Positions 23,001-33,038 of a stretch of 64,000 bases of DNA are shown here, one piece after another. Positions within the stretch are counted from its first letter, which is position 1. Each line of letters opens with the position of its first letter. A program made the translations under genes and the position numbers. The notes beneath the pieces were generated by a model. It had not been told where the DNA came from and ran no database searches. It was given only the letters and a program-made list of their open reading frames with translations. Source of the DNA: Salvator merianae (taxonomy: Eukaryota > Chordata > Lepidosauria > Squamata > Teiidae); contig QVOM02000091.1 of the NCBI GenBank assembly GCA_003586115.2, positions 48,147 to 112,146 of the forward strand, read 5' to 3'.

Positions 23001-25409
23001 CCTGGTTGCAGAGATAACAGTCCAGTGGATGTGAGGCTGTTAAGACATTCCCAAGAACTAGAATCAACCCTCACAACATTCACACATAAAAGGGAAGCTT
23101 TTGAAAAAATCTTCAGGGACTGCCAAGGTACGTTCTGCTGTTGCTTTGATGAGGTCTTTCTTCTTCTACAGGCACCTTGTGGGAAGGGGGAGGGAGAGGA
23201 AGCCCCTATCAGTGCAAAATATCTTAAAATGTAGAGGGGGATCTCACATAAAATGTTGTGTTGCTGTTTGTACAATGATCTAATTGTATTTAATCATCTT
23301 TTTTCTGCCTGTTTCTTTTTCTTTTCCAGATTCTCTTGTGAAGGGATTGCAGGAAGGTAATTATAACGAAGGGGGAAGGGGTGGGCTGCTTTCTCTGCAG
23401 CATTCCCTTGTCCAGATCTTCTGACCTGAATCTGTGGGCTGCCAGAATCTGTTTGGTATGTGCACAAAGTGAAAAATTGAGGTTCCATTTCTACCGAATC
23501 CAAGGCACAAGACTAGTGAGGTATTGGATTAATCTAAAACCCAGTTGCTTAAATGGTTCTTAAACCCTTCACACAATGCACCTTGGCTCTCTTCACTTCC
23601 CCCACGAACTGATCCCCTCTCTGCATTGTGCCACATCATCTTCCCTTCTCCCAGATTGTGCTGCACCACTGTCCACCTTCTCCTTCCCCCATTCTGCCCA
23701 CCTCCTCAGAGGCATTTGGATCACACACACCCATTCTCCAGTCATGTCCTCCACTGTCATCCCCATAATTCCACAAAATCTTTCCTGCTCCCCATGGGTC
23801 AAAGCCACTGCACTGTCATTGGTCATATAGTCTTTCTGCTTCCTCCCTCTTCAGTCTACAGGTCCTGCTGAAGTGGGGAACTGCAAGTCCTCCTAGAAGA
23901 CATAATGAGTAGACATGTGCACATCCACTTCCTGCAAAGCTCTGTTGAAGACCTTGCAGGAAGTGGATGATCACTGGTCAACACACTAAGCCTTCTGGGA
24001 GGATTTTGCAGTCTTCTACTCCAGAAGTTCTAGTAGGCCAAGGACGAAGGATGCCCATGGCAGTCTTTCCAAGACTGTGTAGTCAATGGCAGCAGGCCAT
24101 TGTGGTCTGTGGGAGCATGTAGGACCCTTTAGTCAGAATGGTATCATGGGAATTGAACTATTTGTCAAATCACTTCCTCCAGTTTGGACTGTTTTCAGGC
24201 CAAACCTCAAAACATTTAGCACATTTTATACAAAACCAGTTTGCACATCACCAGAGTCTGAACATTCAGATTCTAATGGAAAGCAAATCATTCTACCTCA
24301 CATTTTTTTATTAGTCCTCACAAATAATTAAGTAACTAAAACAGCAAATCTCTCAGATAGAAATGTATCAGTGTGTCTTGGCTAACCCTAAGAGTCTTCC
24401 AAGTGACAGCGCTGACTGTTCTTTCGGAATTTTTGGTCCAAAATGTGTGGAATGGACATGGTTAAGAATGATAATAGGTGGATAATAATCACTTGCTAAA
24501 TCTCCATAGGATTAAAAAGAGTAACTAAGCTCCCATGTAGAGGGACAAATATATTATTAATTGGTTCAAAGAAGCACACAAGGCAGCATTTTCCACACCC
24601 CTCCTGAGACTATCTTACGAGGAAGAGCAGGATTGTTTTAATTATGAAGAAGAATCTGGGTTACTTGAAGAAGCAAAAAACAGCCCAGTTATTTTTCCTT
24701 GGCCTTTTCTCAGACCTTGACTTGCGTTTGCAGGTGGGAGTAAAACTTTCTGATTTTGCTTAGTTATTGACATGATACTAGTGAGAAAAAAGTTATGTTG
24801 ATGTCTCTCCCACTGAAATGATTCCTTCACTCTCTTTCCTTTCTGTTTCTTTCTGTTGGTTTCCTTTTCCCTGCAGTGCATGTGACTCTGGATCAAGAAA
24901 CAGCCCATCTTCGTCTTTCTGTCTCTGAAAACCAGAGAAGCGTGACAGGAGGAGAGAACTGCCAGAGCCTTCCTTCCAATCCAGAGCGATTTGATACGAT
25001 GTCGTGTGTTCTGGGCTGTGAGAAATTCAGTGCCGGAAGACATTATTGGGATGTGGAAATAGAAGGATATCAAGCAGCATGGGCTGTTGGAGTTGCACGA
25101 GAATCTGTCAAGAGGAAGGGTTACATCTACTTCACTCCTGAAGAAGGGATTTGGGCTATGCAGAATGTTAAAACTTCGCGGTCATCACTTTATCAGCGCT
25201 TACTTCCAAGTTCACATTTACAAACTGCAACCTCATTAGAGTCAGTCAGGAAGATTCGAGTTTTCCTGGACTATGAAGCAGGTCATGTGGCATTTTCTGA
25301 CCCAAGTAGTGGCAGATCACTTTTCACCTTTTCATCAGCCTGTTTTGCTGGAGAGAGACTTTGCCCATTTTTCCAAGTGTCTCAGGGAACCACCCTGAGT
25401 TGCTGCTGA
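10635..25409 (+). CDS. Gene A: complete TRIM family E3 ubiquitin ligase (RING, B-box 2, coiled coil, PRY-SPRY), 7 coding exons
   Basis: Exons join as 10635-11048, 17361-17456, 19161-19391, 20479-20501, 23012-23127, 23330-23356 and 24877-25409: 1440 nt, 479 aa plus TGA. All introns are GT-AG and every phase matches (0,0,0,2,1,1). The RING has C16, C19, C31, H33, C36, C39, C53 and C56. B-box 2 has C94, H97, C105, D108, C113, C116, H122 and H125. A coiled coil covers about 139-285 and PRY-SPRY 303-479, with LDQ, NPERFD, YWDVE, WAVGVA and LDYE landmarks. Family knowledge: such proteins are cytosolic RING ubiquitin ligases that dimerise by the coiled coil and bind targets by PRY-SPRY. The start was chosen because it gives the same 138-codon first exon as gene B, with the first RING cysteine at residue 16 in both, and a purine at -3 with G at +4. 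The closest types are TRIM27/TRIM39-like; the exact orthologue is not resolved. The protein ends at LSCC, a little short of the usual SPRY end. Confidence 0.93.
11160..11345 (-). repeat. LINE 3'-tail repeat in gene A intron 1
   Basis: TTATTTATTTATTTGC, then a GGGCTATAAAAGCAAACTATAA block and GGTCAGGGTAAAAAGGTACA, the same arrangement as the L2-like tail at 54330. Confidence 0.5.
11850..14300 (-). mobile_element. CR1 LINE, 5'-truncated, interrupted by a DNA element
   Basis: Minus-strand frames give CR1 reverse-transcriptase blocks in order: [85 protein letters not shown] and KGKYFF. Several frameshifts break it. The 3' end at 11850 reads AGAACATAAG on the plus strand, as in four other copies here. 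A 561-bp element at 12305-12865 splits it within the [13 protein letters not shown] region. Confidence 0.9.
12305..12865. mobile_element. Non-autonomous TIR element with 9-bp target duplication, copy 1
   Basis: Begins AGGGGTGTGCACGAAGC and ends GTGCACATCCCTA, an imperfect terminal inverted repeat. Flanked by exact 9-bp direct repeats TGCATGATT at 12296-12304 and 12866-12874. It interrupts CR1, so it is younger than that insertion. The interior carries hairpins such as AATCAAGGCGAAGGA and its inverse. The 9-bp duplication suggests a Mutator-like origin; no transposase is present. Confidence 0.85.
14855..16515 (+). mobile_element. L1 LINE 3' portion in gene A intron 1
   Basis: Starts in FADNAILIT (reverse-transcriptase box with D to N), continues through KCKYLGV, and in the frame at 15697-16074 has [12 protein letters not shown] and [17 protein letters not shown], the cysteine/histidine C-terminal motif of L1 ORF2. 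It ends in an A-rich tail near 16500. Several frameshifts; inactive. Confidence 0.8.
17361..17456 (+). CDS. Gene A exon 2: coiled coil, 96 bp
   Basis: Acceptor TTCTCCAG, donor GTGAGT-like. Exactly 96 bp and 32 codons, phase 0 at both ends, which is the canonical second coding exon of TRIM genes. The peptide is lysine- and leucine-rich with heptad spacing ([19 protein letters not shown]...). Confidence 0.93.
18601..19086. mobile_element. Non-autonomous TIR element, copy 2 (gene A intron 2)
   Basis: Same family and orientation as 12305-12865, with an internal deletion (486 bp). Flanks ATATGTAAT (18592-18600) and ATACGTAAT (19087-19095) match at 8 of 9, again a 9-bp target duplication. It ends only 74 bp before exon 3. 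Confidence 0.82.
19161..19391 (+). CDS. Gene A exon 3: coiled coil, 231 bp
   Basis: Acceptor TTCTTCCAG, donor GTATGA. Exactly 231 bp and 77 codons, phase 0 at both ends, the canonical third exon size. It encodes a charged helix ending in the family-typical AGEFLQ. An A-rich run encodes KKKKE in the middle. Confidence 0.94.
19608..20290. mobile_element. Hairpin-rich DNA element in gene A intron 3
   Basis: Left end AGGGCCTTTTCGCACTTC resembles the terminal repeat of the element at 21254. The interior has perfect inverted repeats at 19751-19791 (19-bp stem), 19846-19887 (42-nt palindrome), 20078-20142 (24-bp stem), 20193-20226 (15-bp stem) and 20249-20281 (15-bp stem), plus a near-perfect 18-bp stem at 19682-19722. 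It is CpG-rich compared with its surroundings. The right end is not clear. Confidence 0.65.
20479..20501 (+). CDS. Gene A exon 4: 23-bp micro-exon
   Basis: Acceptor TTTTTTAG, donor GTGAGT. The 23-bp exon (DIAKILE plus two bases) has the canonical TRIM size and moves the phase from 0 to 2. It is too short for ORF-based gene finding and is placed by size, phase and splice sites. Confidence 0.92.
21254..21936. mobile_element. TIR element with 3-bp target duplication (gene A intron 4)
   Basis: Ends GGGCCTGTTCGCACT and the exact inverse AGTGCGAACAGGCCC, flanked by CAT on both sides. 683 bp, GC-rich, non-coding. The short duplication and G/C-rich ends fit a PIF/Harbinger-type non-autonomous element. 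Confidence 0.75.
21945..22124. mobile_element. 180-bp TIR element adjacent to the previous one
   Basis: Ends GGCCCTTTCTGCACTTG and the exact inverse CAAGTGCAGAAAGGGCC, flanked by ATT on both sides. It lies 8 bp after the element ending at 21936. Confidence 0.78.
22434..22780 (-). mobile_element. CR1 LINE 3'-end fragment (gene A intron 4)
   Basis: Plus-strand start AGAACATAAGAACTTAAGAA and TGAATCAGGCC match the 3' end of the CR1 copy at 11850; about 350 bp remain. Confidence 0.7.
23012..23127 (+). CDS. Gene A exon 5: 116 bp linker
   Basis: Acceptor GTTGCAG, donor GTACGT. It enters in phase 2, completing an AGA arginine codon, and leaves in phase 1. The 116-bp length matches gene C exon 6. 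It encodes the helical linker ending in EKIFRDCQ. Confidence 0.92.
23330..23356 (+). CDS. Gene A exon 6: 27-bp micro-exon
   Basis: Acceptor CTTTTCCAG after a long pyrimidine tract, donor GTAATT. The 27-bp exon encodes DSLVKGLQE and stays in phase 1. Genes B and C have exons of the same size and phase at the same place. Confidence 0.91.
24877..25409 (+). CDS. Gene A exon 7: PRY-SPRY domain and stop
   Basis: Acceptor CCCTGCAG. The 533-bp terminal exon encodes residues 303-479, from VHVTLDQE to TTLSCC, then TGA. The PRY (LDQ, NPERFD) and SPRY ([24 protein letters not shown]) landmarks are in order and uninterrupted. Gene C exon 8 has exactly the same length. Confidence 0.95.
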
Positions 25410-28082
25410 GCTTCAAAGGGGATTTAATCTTCATTTTTGCCTAGAGTTGAGAAAGTTATGGAAATTTAAATGGTCAAGGAAAAGTAATTGAGTGCAAGGA
25501 AGAAAGGCAGTAAAGGAAATGCAGTGTTGGGGGGGAAGGAAGATTTCTTTCCTTCTGTTTGTTTTTTGTTTTTTGTTTTATTTTTAGTTTTTTTTAAAAA
25601 AGGTATGGAAAATTATGGGAAATCATCATGAATGAATATAAAATTAACCAAAATCTTAACATAGGAGCAGGGCCTAAACCAACAAATGTCTTCCAAATCT
25701 GGCATCCATTATTGGACACCATTGCAACATTATCAGGGGAATATCTGCCATGGCAGAATACCATTATTTTGGAATTAGTAATTTAGTACCATTTTTGGAA
25801 AGTAGATTATCATGGCTTTTAGCAGCAATTCCCTAACTCACCCAGGCACCAGGTTCATAAACCAGGATCTTATAGGAAAAAGGTTTTAAAAATGGTAAAT
25901 CAACCAAGTGAACCATAAAAAAAAGACAAGCAGCATAAAATCTCCCAGACACAGTATTCTTCAAAAACAAACAAAATACTCTATTAAAGTACAAGAAAAA
26001 CACCCCAGTGCAGCTTAGAACTACAAAACTGTCGATATTTAACAGGAGAACAGTTTATTACAGTCTGTCAAACTGTAAGCAATAGAAAAAGTGCAATGTT
26101 AAGGATTCCCTGGATAGAGGCTGCACTGCAGAGATCTAACAGCATGTGCACCAGGCAGGAAAGCAAGCTATACAGACCTCCTCAATATATGCAATCGTTT
26201 AAGGAAAATTTTGGCAGCTAGGTTAATGGGGAAGCTATGGGGAAGGAAAAGGGACCTGAGCATAAACTAATCCAAACTGGAGGAACCCAAACTCCCCAGG
26301 AATTGCATGGATGCTTCACTCCGTGCTGTGATGAGGACTCAGGAATGAAGTCTCTGCTGTCAAAAACCTCCAGTCCCAATAAAGTATCCACAGGTGAAAA
26401 CGCAGATCAGTGCAAAAGGAGAAGAGCACTATTTGGCAAAAAAGTGACAGTCTCTCCCATGTTGGTTATCTCAGCTGAGACAAAGCAAAGTTCAGGCTGC
26501 AGAGCTGCTTCAGATTTGTAGTAGCAGCCAAAGCAGAAAACAGAAGTGGAAAAGTGGAGACTTTAAAATGTGGCTAAGTTCCTCTTCAGGATTGTGGTGC
26601 GCTAGCAGAGATAGAATTGATCCATGTAATGGACAGCATGGATGGAGAGAGTCCAGGTGATGGAAACTATGCCATGCGCTGCCTGGGGGCTGTGCCTAAC
26701 CCTAAACACAGCCCAGGGGTGGCAAACCACTGGTGGGCAATACGTCTCTATGGAAAGGGAGGGGACTTTTTACAAATGGGTAAGGGGCTGTGTGAAGAGA
26801 CGTGCTTGTGCACATGTCACTAAAAGTGGTTCCCTGAGCAACATCTGCCAACATGTTGGACTGCTGTTTTCACCTCTGAGCAGTGTTGATGAGTTTTGGA
26901 TAATTCTTCCTGTAAAGACAACAGGTGTGATAAACATAAATAATGCAGTGACATACGAGTAGTTAAAGCCAGTAGTTAAAGCCAATCCGGTTGGGACATT
27001 TGTCCCACACATACTTGTGTCAATCCCAGTATACACCTGGGATAGTCTACCAAAAATGTGCTATACAGGCATGAAAACCCAGCTCTGATGCTCAGTTTTA
27101 CATAATGCCAGTTTACTTACCTTGTCTTCATTTCCTCACAGAATTACTGGTTTTGCAAAAGAACCAGGATGTAGGTAGTGTGCAAAAAAAAAAAAAAAAA
27201 AAATGGAAGTGGGCAGACACTTCCTACATTTAGCTACTTTTGCAAGAGCAGCGATTCCGTGAAGAAACAATAGGCAAGGTAAGAGCACAGGATTACCTCC
27301 TGCCATTTGGCAGGTCTAATGAGAAGCAATCATGGGATCTCACTAACAGGAGGTCCCTCTACCCACAGTTGCTACCAGAACTTCTAATGAAAGCAGTTCT
27401 TCTGAGACAATGCAATCCCATCTGGAACAGGCAAATTCCATTTCTCTGGAATCCAAGGACCATCCCTCCATAAGGCATCTATTTTGTCAGGATTTGGCTT
27501 TGGTTCTCCCTCATCCAGCCTGTCTTTGATATTCAAGCATTGAATCAGGATGTTCACACTCTCTCCTGGTTCAGATGTTATGCAGAAAGGAAAACAGCAC
27601 ATTGACATCACGTAGGTGAAACCTTCTTCCAAAACATGTGTTGACCAGTTCTTGGGGCTTCACATAAATGTTGAAGACTCTTAAGGATAAGACAGTGGGT
27701 TGTGATACCCTGCAGCCTAGCTCTGTTGTTTCTCCTTGATTTCCCTGCACATTTTGACAGGGTTTGGTAATCAACAGTTTCAGTTGAACTTTCTCACTGT
27801 CTCTGCATGCTGATGCTGCATACATGGCTGCACCCACAAAGAGGCCACTGTGTGGACATCATGCAAGCGAGTTGCCTGTTTAGTTTCCTCAGGGCTCTCC
27901 TGTAGCCTTTGCCGCAGGGGAATCTGTGGTGTGTGACATTACAGTAAGTTCTGCATGGGGCTAGCAGGAATAATAGGGTTGGTAGTGGAGGTTTGAGTGA
28001 GAAGGGTGGATGGCCAATTGGTGGGACACACTGGTGGCTTTTATGGTATTCAGTAGCAGAGCTCTGTGCATGAAGACTAGAG
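25410..28082. other. 3' flank of gene A; no further gene seen
   Basis: Begins with the gene A 3'UTR. T-rich stretch at 25555-25600 and an A run at 27186-27203. No coding frame with recognisable content. The 27.2-28.0 kb part is unrecognised single-copy-like sequence. Confidence 0.4.
26378..26383 (+). terminator. Possible polyadenylation signal of gene A
   Basis: AATAAA on the plus strand, about 970 bp after the gene A stop. I saw no canonical hexamer closer, so either the 3'UTR is long or a variant signal in the A/T-rich stretch at 25570-25660 is used. Confidence 0.3.
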
Positions 28083-28645
28083 GGTAGCAAATGTGACACC
28101 AATCTTCAAAAGTGGATCCAGGGGTGATCCAGGAAATTACAGACTACTCAGCTTAACATCAGTTCCAGGTAAGGTGATGAAAACCATAATTAAGGATAAA
28201 ATTAAAAAACACATAGAGGACCAAGGATTGATGACAGAGAATCAGCACGGCTTCTGCAAACTTGTTAGAATTCTTTGAAAGTGTTAATAAATATGTGGAT
28301 AAAGGTGATCAAGTTGACACTGTGTTTCTGGACTTTCAGAAGGCTTTTGACAAAGTCCCTCATCAAAGACTCGAATAAACTCAGCAATCATGGAATAAGA
28401 GGACAGGTCCTGTTCTGGATTGGTAATTGGCTTAAGGACAAGAAACAGAGAGTAAGAATAAATGGTTAGTTCTAAGAGTGGAAAGAGGTGAGAAGTGGGA
28501 TCCCACAAGGCCCAATATTAGGACTCCTGCTTTTTAATTTATTCATAAATGATCTGGACGTATGGGTAAGTAATGATTTGACTACTTTTTTTGCAGATGA
28601 CGCTAAATTATTCAGAGTAGTAAAAACTGAAGAGCTAGCTGGAGT
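28083..28645 (+). mobile_element. CR1 LINE fragment, 5' part
   Basis: Plus-strand frames give [41 protein letters not shown] (frameshifted), PILGLLLFNLFINDLD and a shifted [12 protein letters not shown], the middle CR1 reverse-transcriptase blocks. It is broken off by the element at 28646. The 3' part resumes at 30268. Confidence 0.85.
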
Positions 28646-29327
28646 TCCAGTAGCTCTCAGCACCATTTCAGTATTAACAACAGAAATTCCCACAGCACTA
28701 ACAAAGCGCTGAGGTGTCCCTTGGCATCACATAAAAAGTTTTTCATCTCCTGGACATTTGGGGCAAACCAGGAAATAACTAAGCAGGTAGCCGGTCAAAG
28801 CACAGGAGCTACAAAACTCTCAGTGCCATTTCAGTCATAATGATAGAAGCTACCTCCATTTGGGCTGAACCAGGAAGTAGCTAGACAGTGGGAATGGAAA
28901 CCAATGGGAGCAGAGAGACTCAGAAATCAGCCAATCGCAGAGGCAGGAGGAAGGCTGGTGCAATGGAGCAATGAACGTGCTCCACCCATTGCAAGGGAAG
29001 CTGTTGCCAGGCTTCAAGTTGCCTGCAGTAGGCAGTGTGGTGGGAAGGGACGGGCAATGAGGTGGTTCATCGGGGAGATGTATGAATGTGGAAATTTGCT
29101 TGCGCTTACAGGTAAGTCGACTGCTCATTTGCAGGTGGATAAAAACAGGCTTGTGTGATCGCACCTTTAGAGTATGATTGAGCCTCCATTTTTAATTTGT
29201 GCATGTTTTCATTCAGGGTTGGATAATGTGTGCATAATCCACTGTCTTCAGGCCCATTTTCACACAGGTTTGCATAGAATATAGAATTAACAGTATGTTA
29301 CTACTCTTAACTCAGCTCACCCTGATG
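28646..29327. repeat. Dispersed element, inverted partner of 2088-2735
   Basis: Near-complete reverse complement of 2088-2735, including the block with TGCGATCACACAAGCC on the opposite strand and CTCACCCTGATGG at the end. It lies directly against CR1 sequence on its left. Confidence 0.75.
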
Positions 29328-29619
29328 GGTACAACTTTCTTCTTGCTGTCTTGCCCCCACTCCAAGCAACATGAGAGACCATTACAGTCAATTTGTTCCT
29401 TTTCCTACTTCCTTCTGGGTTGCTTGGCTGAATTCATGTGAAGCTTGTGGGAAGGGGTTTTGCAGGCAATGGGTGAGCGTAGCCAGTAGCTCTTCTCCCT
29501 GTTGCAAGCTGGTTCGTGAAGTGCCGAGTGGACTGCAAAGGAAGCTCACAAACTGGCTTTCAGGAGGAGGAGGGGCTTCTGGCTGCACTCACCTGTACTG
29601 GGCACCACTGGATATACTT

Positions 29620-29900
29620 CTATATACCTTTATATATTTATATCCTGTCATTTGCCAAATGGTCCCAGGGAAGGTAACAACATCCATAAAAACATAGGTC
29701 ACCAATAAAATCAATAGAATGTTCTAAAATTTAAAACAATAATTCAAAAACCACCAATCCATCTCAGTAGGATCATGATAGGAAGGATATAAACATCGAA
29801 AGCCTGAGTGAAGAGAGGAGTTTTAACTTAGCTGCCAAATTCATACAAAGTTGGTATCTTGTGTATCTCTGTTGGGAGGTTATTCCAGAATCTGACCCTT
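29620..29900 (-). repeat. LINE 3'-tail repeat
   Basis: TTATATATTTATATCCTGTC then GGTCCCAGGGAAGGTAACAAC and, further on, GGGAGGTTATTCCAGAATCTG: the L2-like tail layout. Confidence 0.5.
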
Positions 29901-29971
29901 TTACATGCCACCACCCCTCAAGTCTCTGATGGTGACACAAAAATAAGAAGGCCTGGAGAATACTGGTTTGC

Positions 29972-30172
29972 TAGCTCCTGGAGAGGGAGAGGGAGGAGCA
30001 AATGGCGAATGGCTAGTAACGCCGCCCAATGAATCCATGTTATGAGTCAGCAGTGGGAACATATGGAGGGCGGAGCTTGACTTGCCACTCCTGTGACGTC
30101 AAGATTTGAATGTTGGAACTGAAGCCAATGACTGCCCTGGGAGGGGAATTTGATGAGGGGTGGAGGCAGAAA
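29972..30172. repeat. Dispersed repeat, inverted partner of 602-808
   Basis: Reverse complement contains CATAACATGGATTCATTGGG and CCACCCCTCATCAAATTCCC, matching 602-808 in order. Confidence 0.7.
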
Positions 30173-30267
30173 AGGTACTGTTTCTCCTTTGAGAGCTTCC
30201 TGGAAACATGGCACAGACAGATACATCCCTTACTTATTCTGCTGTATATGGATATATCTTTCTATGA

Positions 30268-30423
30268 CAGACCAGGGGTTCTGGTTGACAGCTCAGTGAA
30301 GGTGTCAACCCAGTATGCAGCAGCAGTGAAAAAAGCAAAGCTAATGCTATGGGTAATTAGGAAGAGAATAGAAAACAAGTCAGCATGTGTCATTGTTCCT
30401 CTTTATAAATCTATGGTGAGACT

Positions 30424-30457
<34 letters not shown>

Positions 30458-31060
30458 CACCTCAGAAAGGATATTGTGAAACTGGAAAACGTGCAGAAAA
30501 GGGCAACCAGAATGATCAAGGGGCTGGAAAACCTTCCTTACGAAATCATACTGAAAAGTCTTGACTTCTGCAGCCTTGAAAGATGGCATTTCAGAGGGAA
30601 CCCAACTGAAGTAGATAAAATAATGCACTGTATGGAAAAGGTAGATAGAGAAAAATTCTTTACTCTCATCGAATAACACTAGAACCAGGGGGCACTCTAT
30701 GAAACTGATGGGTAGGAGAATTAGGACTGACAAGGGGAAGTATTTTTTTCACCCAGAGGGTCATCAGTCTATGGAATTTACTATTGGAAGAAGTGGCAAT
30801 AGCAACCAGCCAAAATGGCTTTAAGAATAGGCACATTACTGGAGCTCAGGTGTATCCATGGCTACTAGAATGGATACCTAGAGACAGGCTGCATGCCTCT
30901 AAAGGCCTTTTGCAGGGAGTCAAGAGCAGGTGAAGGTTTTGCCCTTTTATTCTGCTTGGAAAATGCCCAGAAGCAATCAGTGGGCCAATGTGTGAAAGAG
31001 GATGCTGGACTAGATGGGCTGTAACCTAATCCATCAGGGCTCTACTTATGTCCTTTATTG
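30268..31060 (+). mobile_element. CR1 LINE fragment, 3' part
   Basis: Encodes [56 protein letters not shown] and [10 protein letters not shown] in one 188-codon frame (start about 30110), then the non-coding 3' part to GATGCTGGACTAGATGGGC. It aligns with the CR1 copy at 11850-14300 and continues the piece at 28083. Confidence 0.88.
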
Positions 31061-31394
31061 CAATTAGAGAACTGACCTAAAGATGAATTAATAAATTGAG
31101 TGTTTATGGCTTTCTTATGCTGTGACAATTTATATTTAGGATATATGTATTAAATGTGATATTGTGATTTTTTTTTAAGAGTTCTAGAATGAATTTTCTA
31201 TTGAATCCTGTTGATTGCTTGTTCCATCTTTGGATTTCAGTGGTTTTTGAGGATAGGGGCACATTCAGAGCTCTTAATTCCTCTCCTCTGCTGAGGTAGG
31301 TTCCACTTCTAAAGGAAAGAGGTGTCCCAAATGCCCAGTTGAAGAGGTCCCACATGTAAGCAACCAATGTAGGTAAACTGTCAGTTAGTGGAAG

Positions 31395-31545
31395 AGGTTT
31401 CCTCATGGGGTGGTATGTTCCTGCTGAAGGATTTCAAGCAGAGGCTGGATAGTCATCTGTCAGGGATGGTCTGGTGAATCCTGCATTGAGCAGGGGTTGG
31501 ACTTGAGGACCTTGGAAGTCCCCTCCAACTGTAGCTGCCTCTAGA
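31395..31545 (+). mobile_element. CR1-type 3' end fragment
   Basis: AGAGGCTGGATAGTCATCTG ... TGAATCCTGCATTGAGCAGG ... GGACTTGAGGACCTTGG is the typical CR1 3' end. It resembles 62230-62345. Confidence 0.7.
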
Positions 31546-31549
31546 CTTT

Positions 31550-31680
31550 GCTTACTTATTCTGCTAATTTCTGACATTCTAAATTAAAGCATTCCCAGGA
31601 GTGCTTTATTCTAGAATATCCCTGCTTTATCCAGAATATCCATAAATTGCAGAATAAGTAAGTGACATCTGGAGGCAGCC
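31550..31680. mobile_element. Short palindromic MITE, family member 2 of 3
   Basis: GCTTACTTATTCTGC ... GCAGAATAAGTAAGTGACATC with internal TATTCTAGAATATCC motifs; same family as 3073 and 62680. Confidence 0.65.
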
Positions 31681-32126
31681 ATAATGACTCAGTTCAATTG
31701 TATTTGATTAGTCTATACTGACCATATCAAAAGATTTAAAAACCAAATATTATAAAAAATCAACAAACACTGTTTAAAATCAACAACATTCCGTCTATCT
31801 GACTCAGCCTTCTGCATTGTGATATGCAGCTTGAATCTTCATGGTCTTAAAAATGAACAGTGCCCTTCTTATGCTTATCTAATCCACTAAGTAATGTATG
31901 TAGTTTTGCATTATTGCCAGGTAATTAATGGTTCTCTAGAAGGGGGATTAAATATCAGTCCACCAAAATGATTCCATGAAATTCACCTTGGGCAATTTAG
32001 ATGTCCAGTGTTAGTTATGTCTTACTAAAACATCCTGAAGCAAGATAAAAGCATTAGAATATGTCAATTTCTACTACTTGCTGAAGTTAAAATGAGGCAA
32101 GAAGAGGAAGAGCTCAGGATTACATA

Positions 32127-32132
32127 TTTATT
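32127..32132 (-). terminator. Candidate polyadenylation signal of gene B
   Basis: AATAAA on the minus strand, about 260 bp after the gene B stop, in the right orientation. The flank is A/T-rich. Confidence 0.5.
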
Positions 32133-32388
32133 TTCTTCGAAATTCTCTCTCTTTTTAAAAATCTCAGAATGAAGATCTTCTCATGTTCCTTTTGAAATTA
32201 TAAAATAAAATGGTCTCCTAAATTCAGTCTCACTATTCAACGCAACTGTTAAACCTATTTTTTCTGACTTTAGGGGAAAGGGAAAGGGAAAGAGGAAGCA
32301 CCTAAGCCTGCCCGCTTTTTTCTACATTGTAAATTCTGAAACCAGCCTTTAAGGACCAGAACGTTTGCTCCATCTGGCTTCTATGCAG

Positions 32389-33038
32389 TTATAGGAGAGA
32401 TGCCAAAGAGCGCAGATCCAGGCTGCAGGGCTCATTCTGCACATATACACATTTCAAAACGATTCCCCAGCTCCCTACATGCAAAAAGGGCCGCATCGCC
32501 TCCCCCAGGAATGACCGTTCACTAAATGTGAAGATTAATTCATTTGAATCAGCATCAAAAAATGCTATACGACCATCTTCATACTGCAGGTCCACGGAGA
32601 TCTTCTTGGGGTCCTTTTTCAAGGAAAGGCTGCTTGCCTTAGGGGCCGTAAAAGCAAGGAATTGACCAGGTTTGTCACACATTGGTTTCCCAACAGCCCA
32701 GATCCCATTATCTGGATTCAGTTTGACGAATCCTGTCCTCTTCACGGAGCCTCTGGCGACTCCTACAGCCCACTTGGAGCATTGTAACCTCAGCTTCAGC
32801 CTTTGGAAAATTACCCATCTGGGCTTCTCCACTTTCTGGGTTGCTTCCTCCTCAACCATCACCTCCCAGCAATGCCTTCCAAAAGTAAATTTCTCTTGGC
32901 ACAACACGTAGGGCTCCCAATCAAATCTTTCCGGGTTGTCAGGCAGCTCCTGCCTTGTGGATTGCCATCTGACTGTTGTCTGCTCCTCCGAAAGAACAAG
33001 GAAGGGAGATGCAGTGTCTGGGTCCAATGTCACACTCA
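32389..33038 (-). CDS. Gene B exon 7: PRY-SPRY domain and stop
   Basis: Acceptor ATCCTGCAG. 650 bp encoding residues 301-516, from VSVTLDPD to LASLL, then TAA. NPERFD, HCWEV, WAVGVA, LQYEDG and FSERSF mark the domain. LDYE has become LQYE. About 20 additional residues, rich in K, R and Q, lie in the 32773-32850 stretch between WEVMVE and WAVGVA. Confidence 0.94.

Noticed and set aside
27186..27203. A run as the tail of a processed pseudogene
   Set aside because: No gene-like sequence precedes it on either strand.
30110..30676. 188-codon frame as a host gene
   Set aside because: It is the CR1 reverse-transcriptase C-terminal region, with the same peptide blocks as at 12607-13344.
32790..32840. 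Extra SPRY segment of gene B as an unspliced mini-intron
   Set aside because: A GT and an AG can be found, but the interval would be only about 50 bp, below normal vertebrate intron size, and the frame is open throughout.
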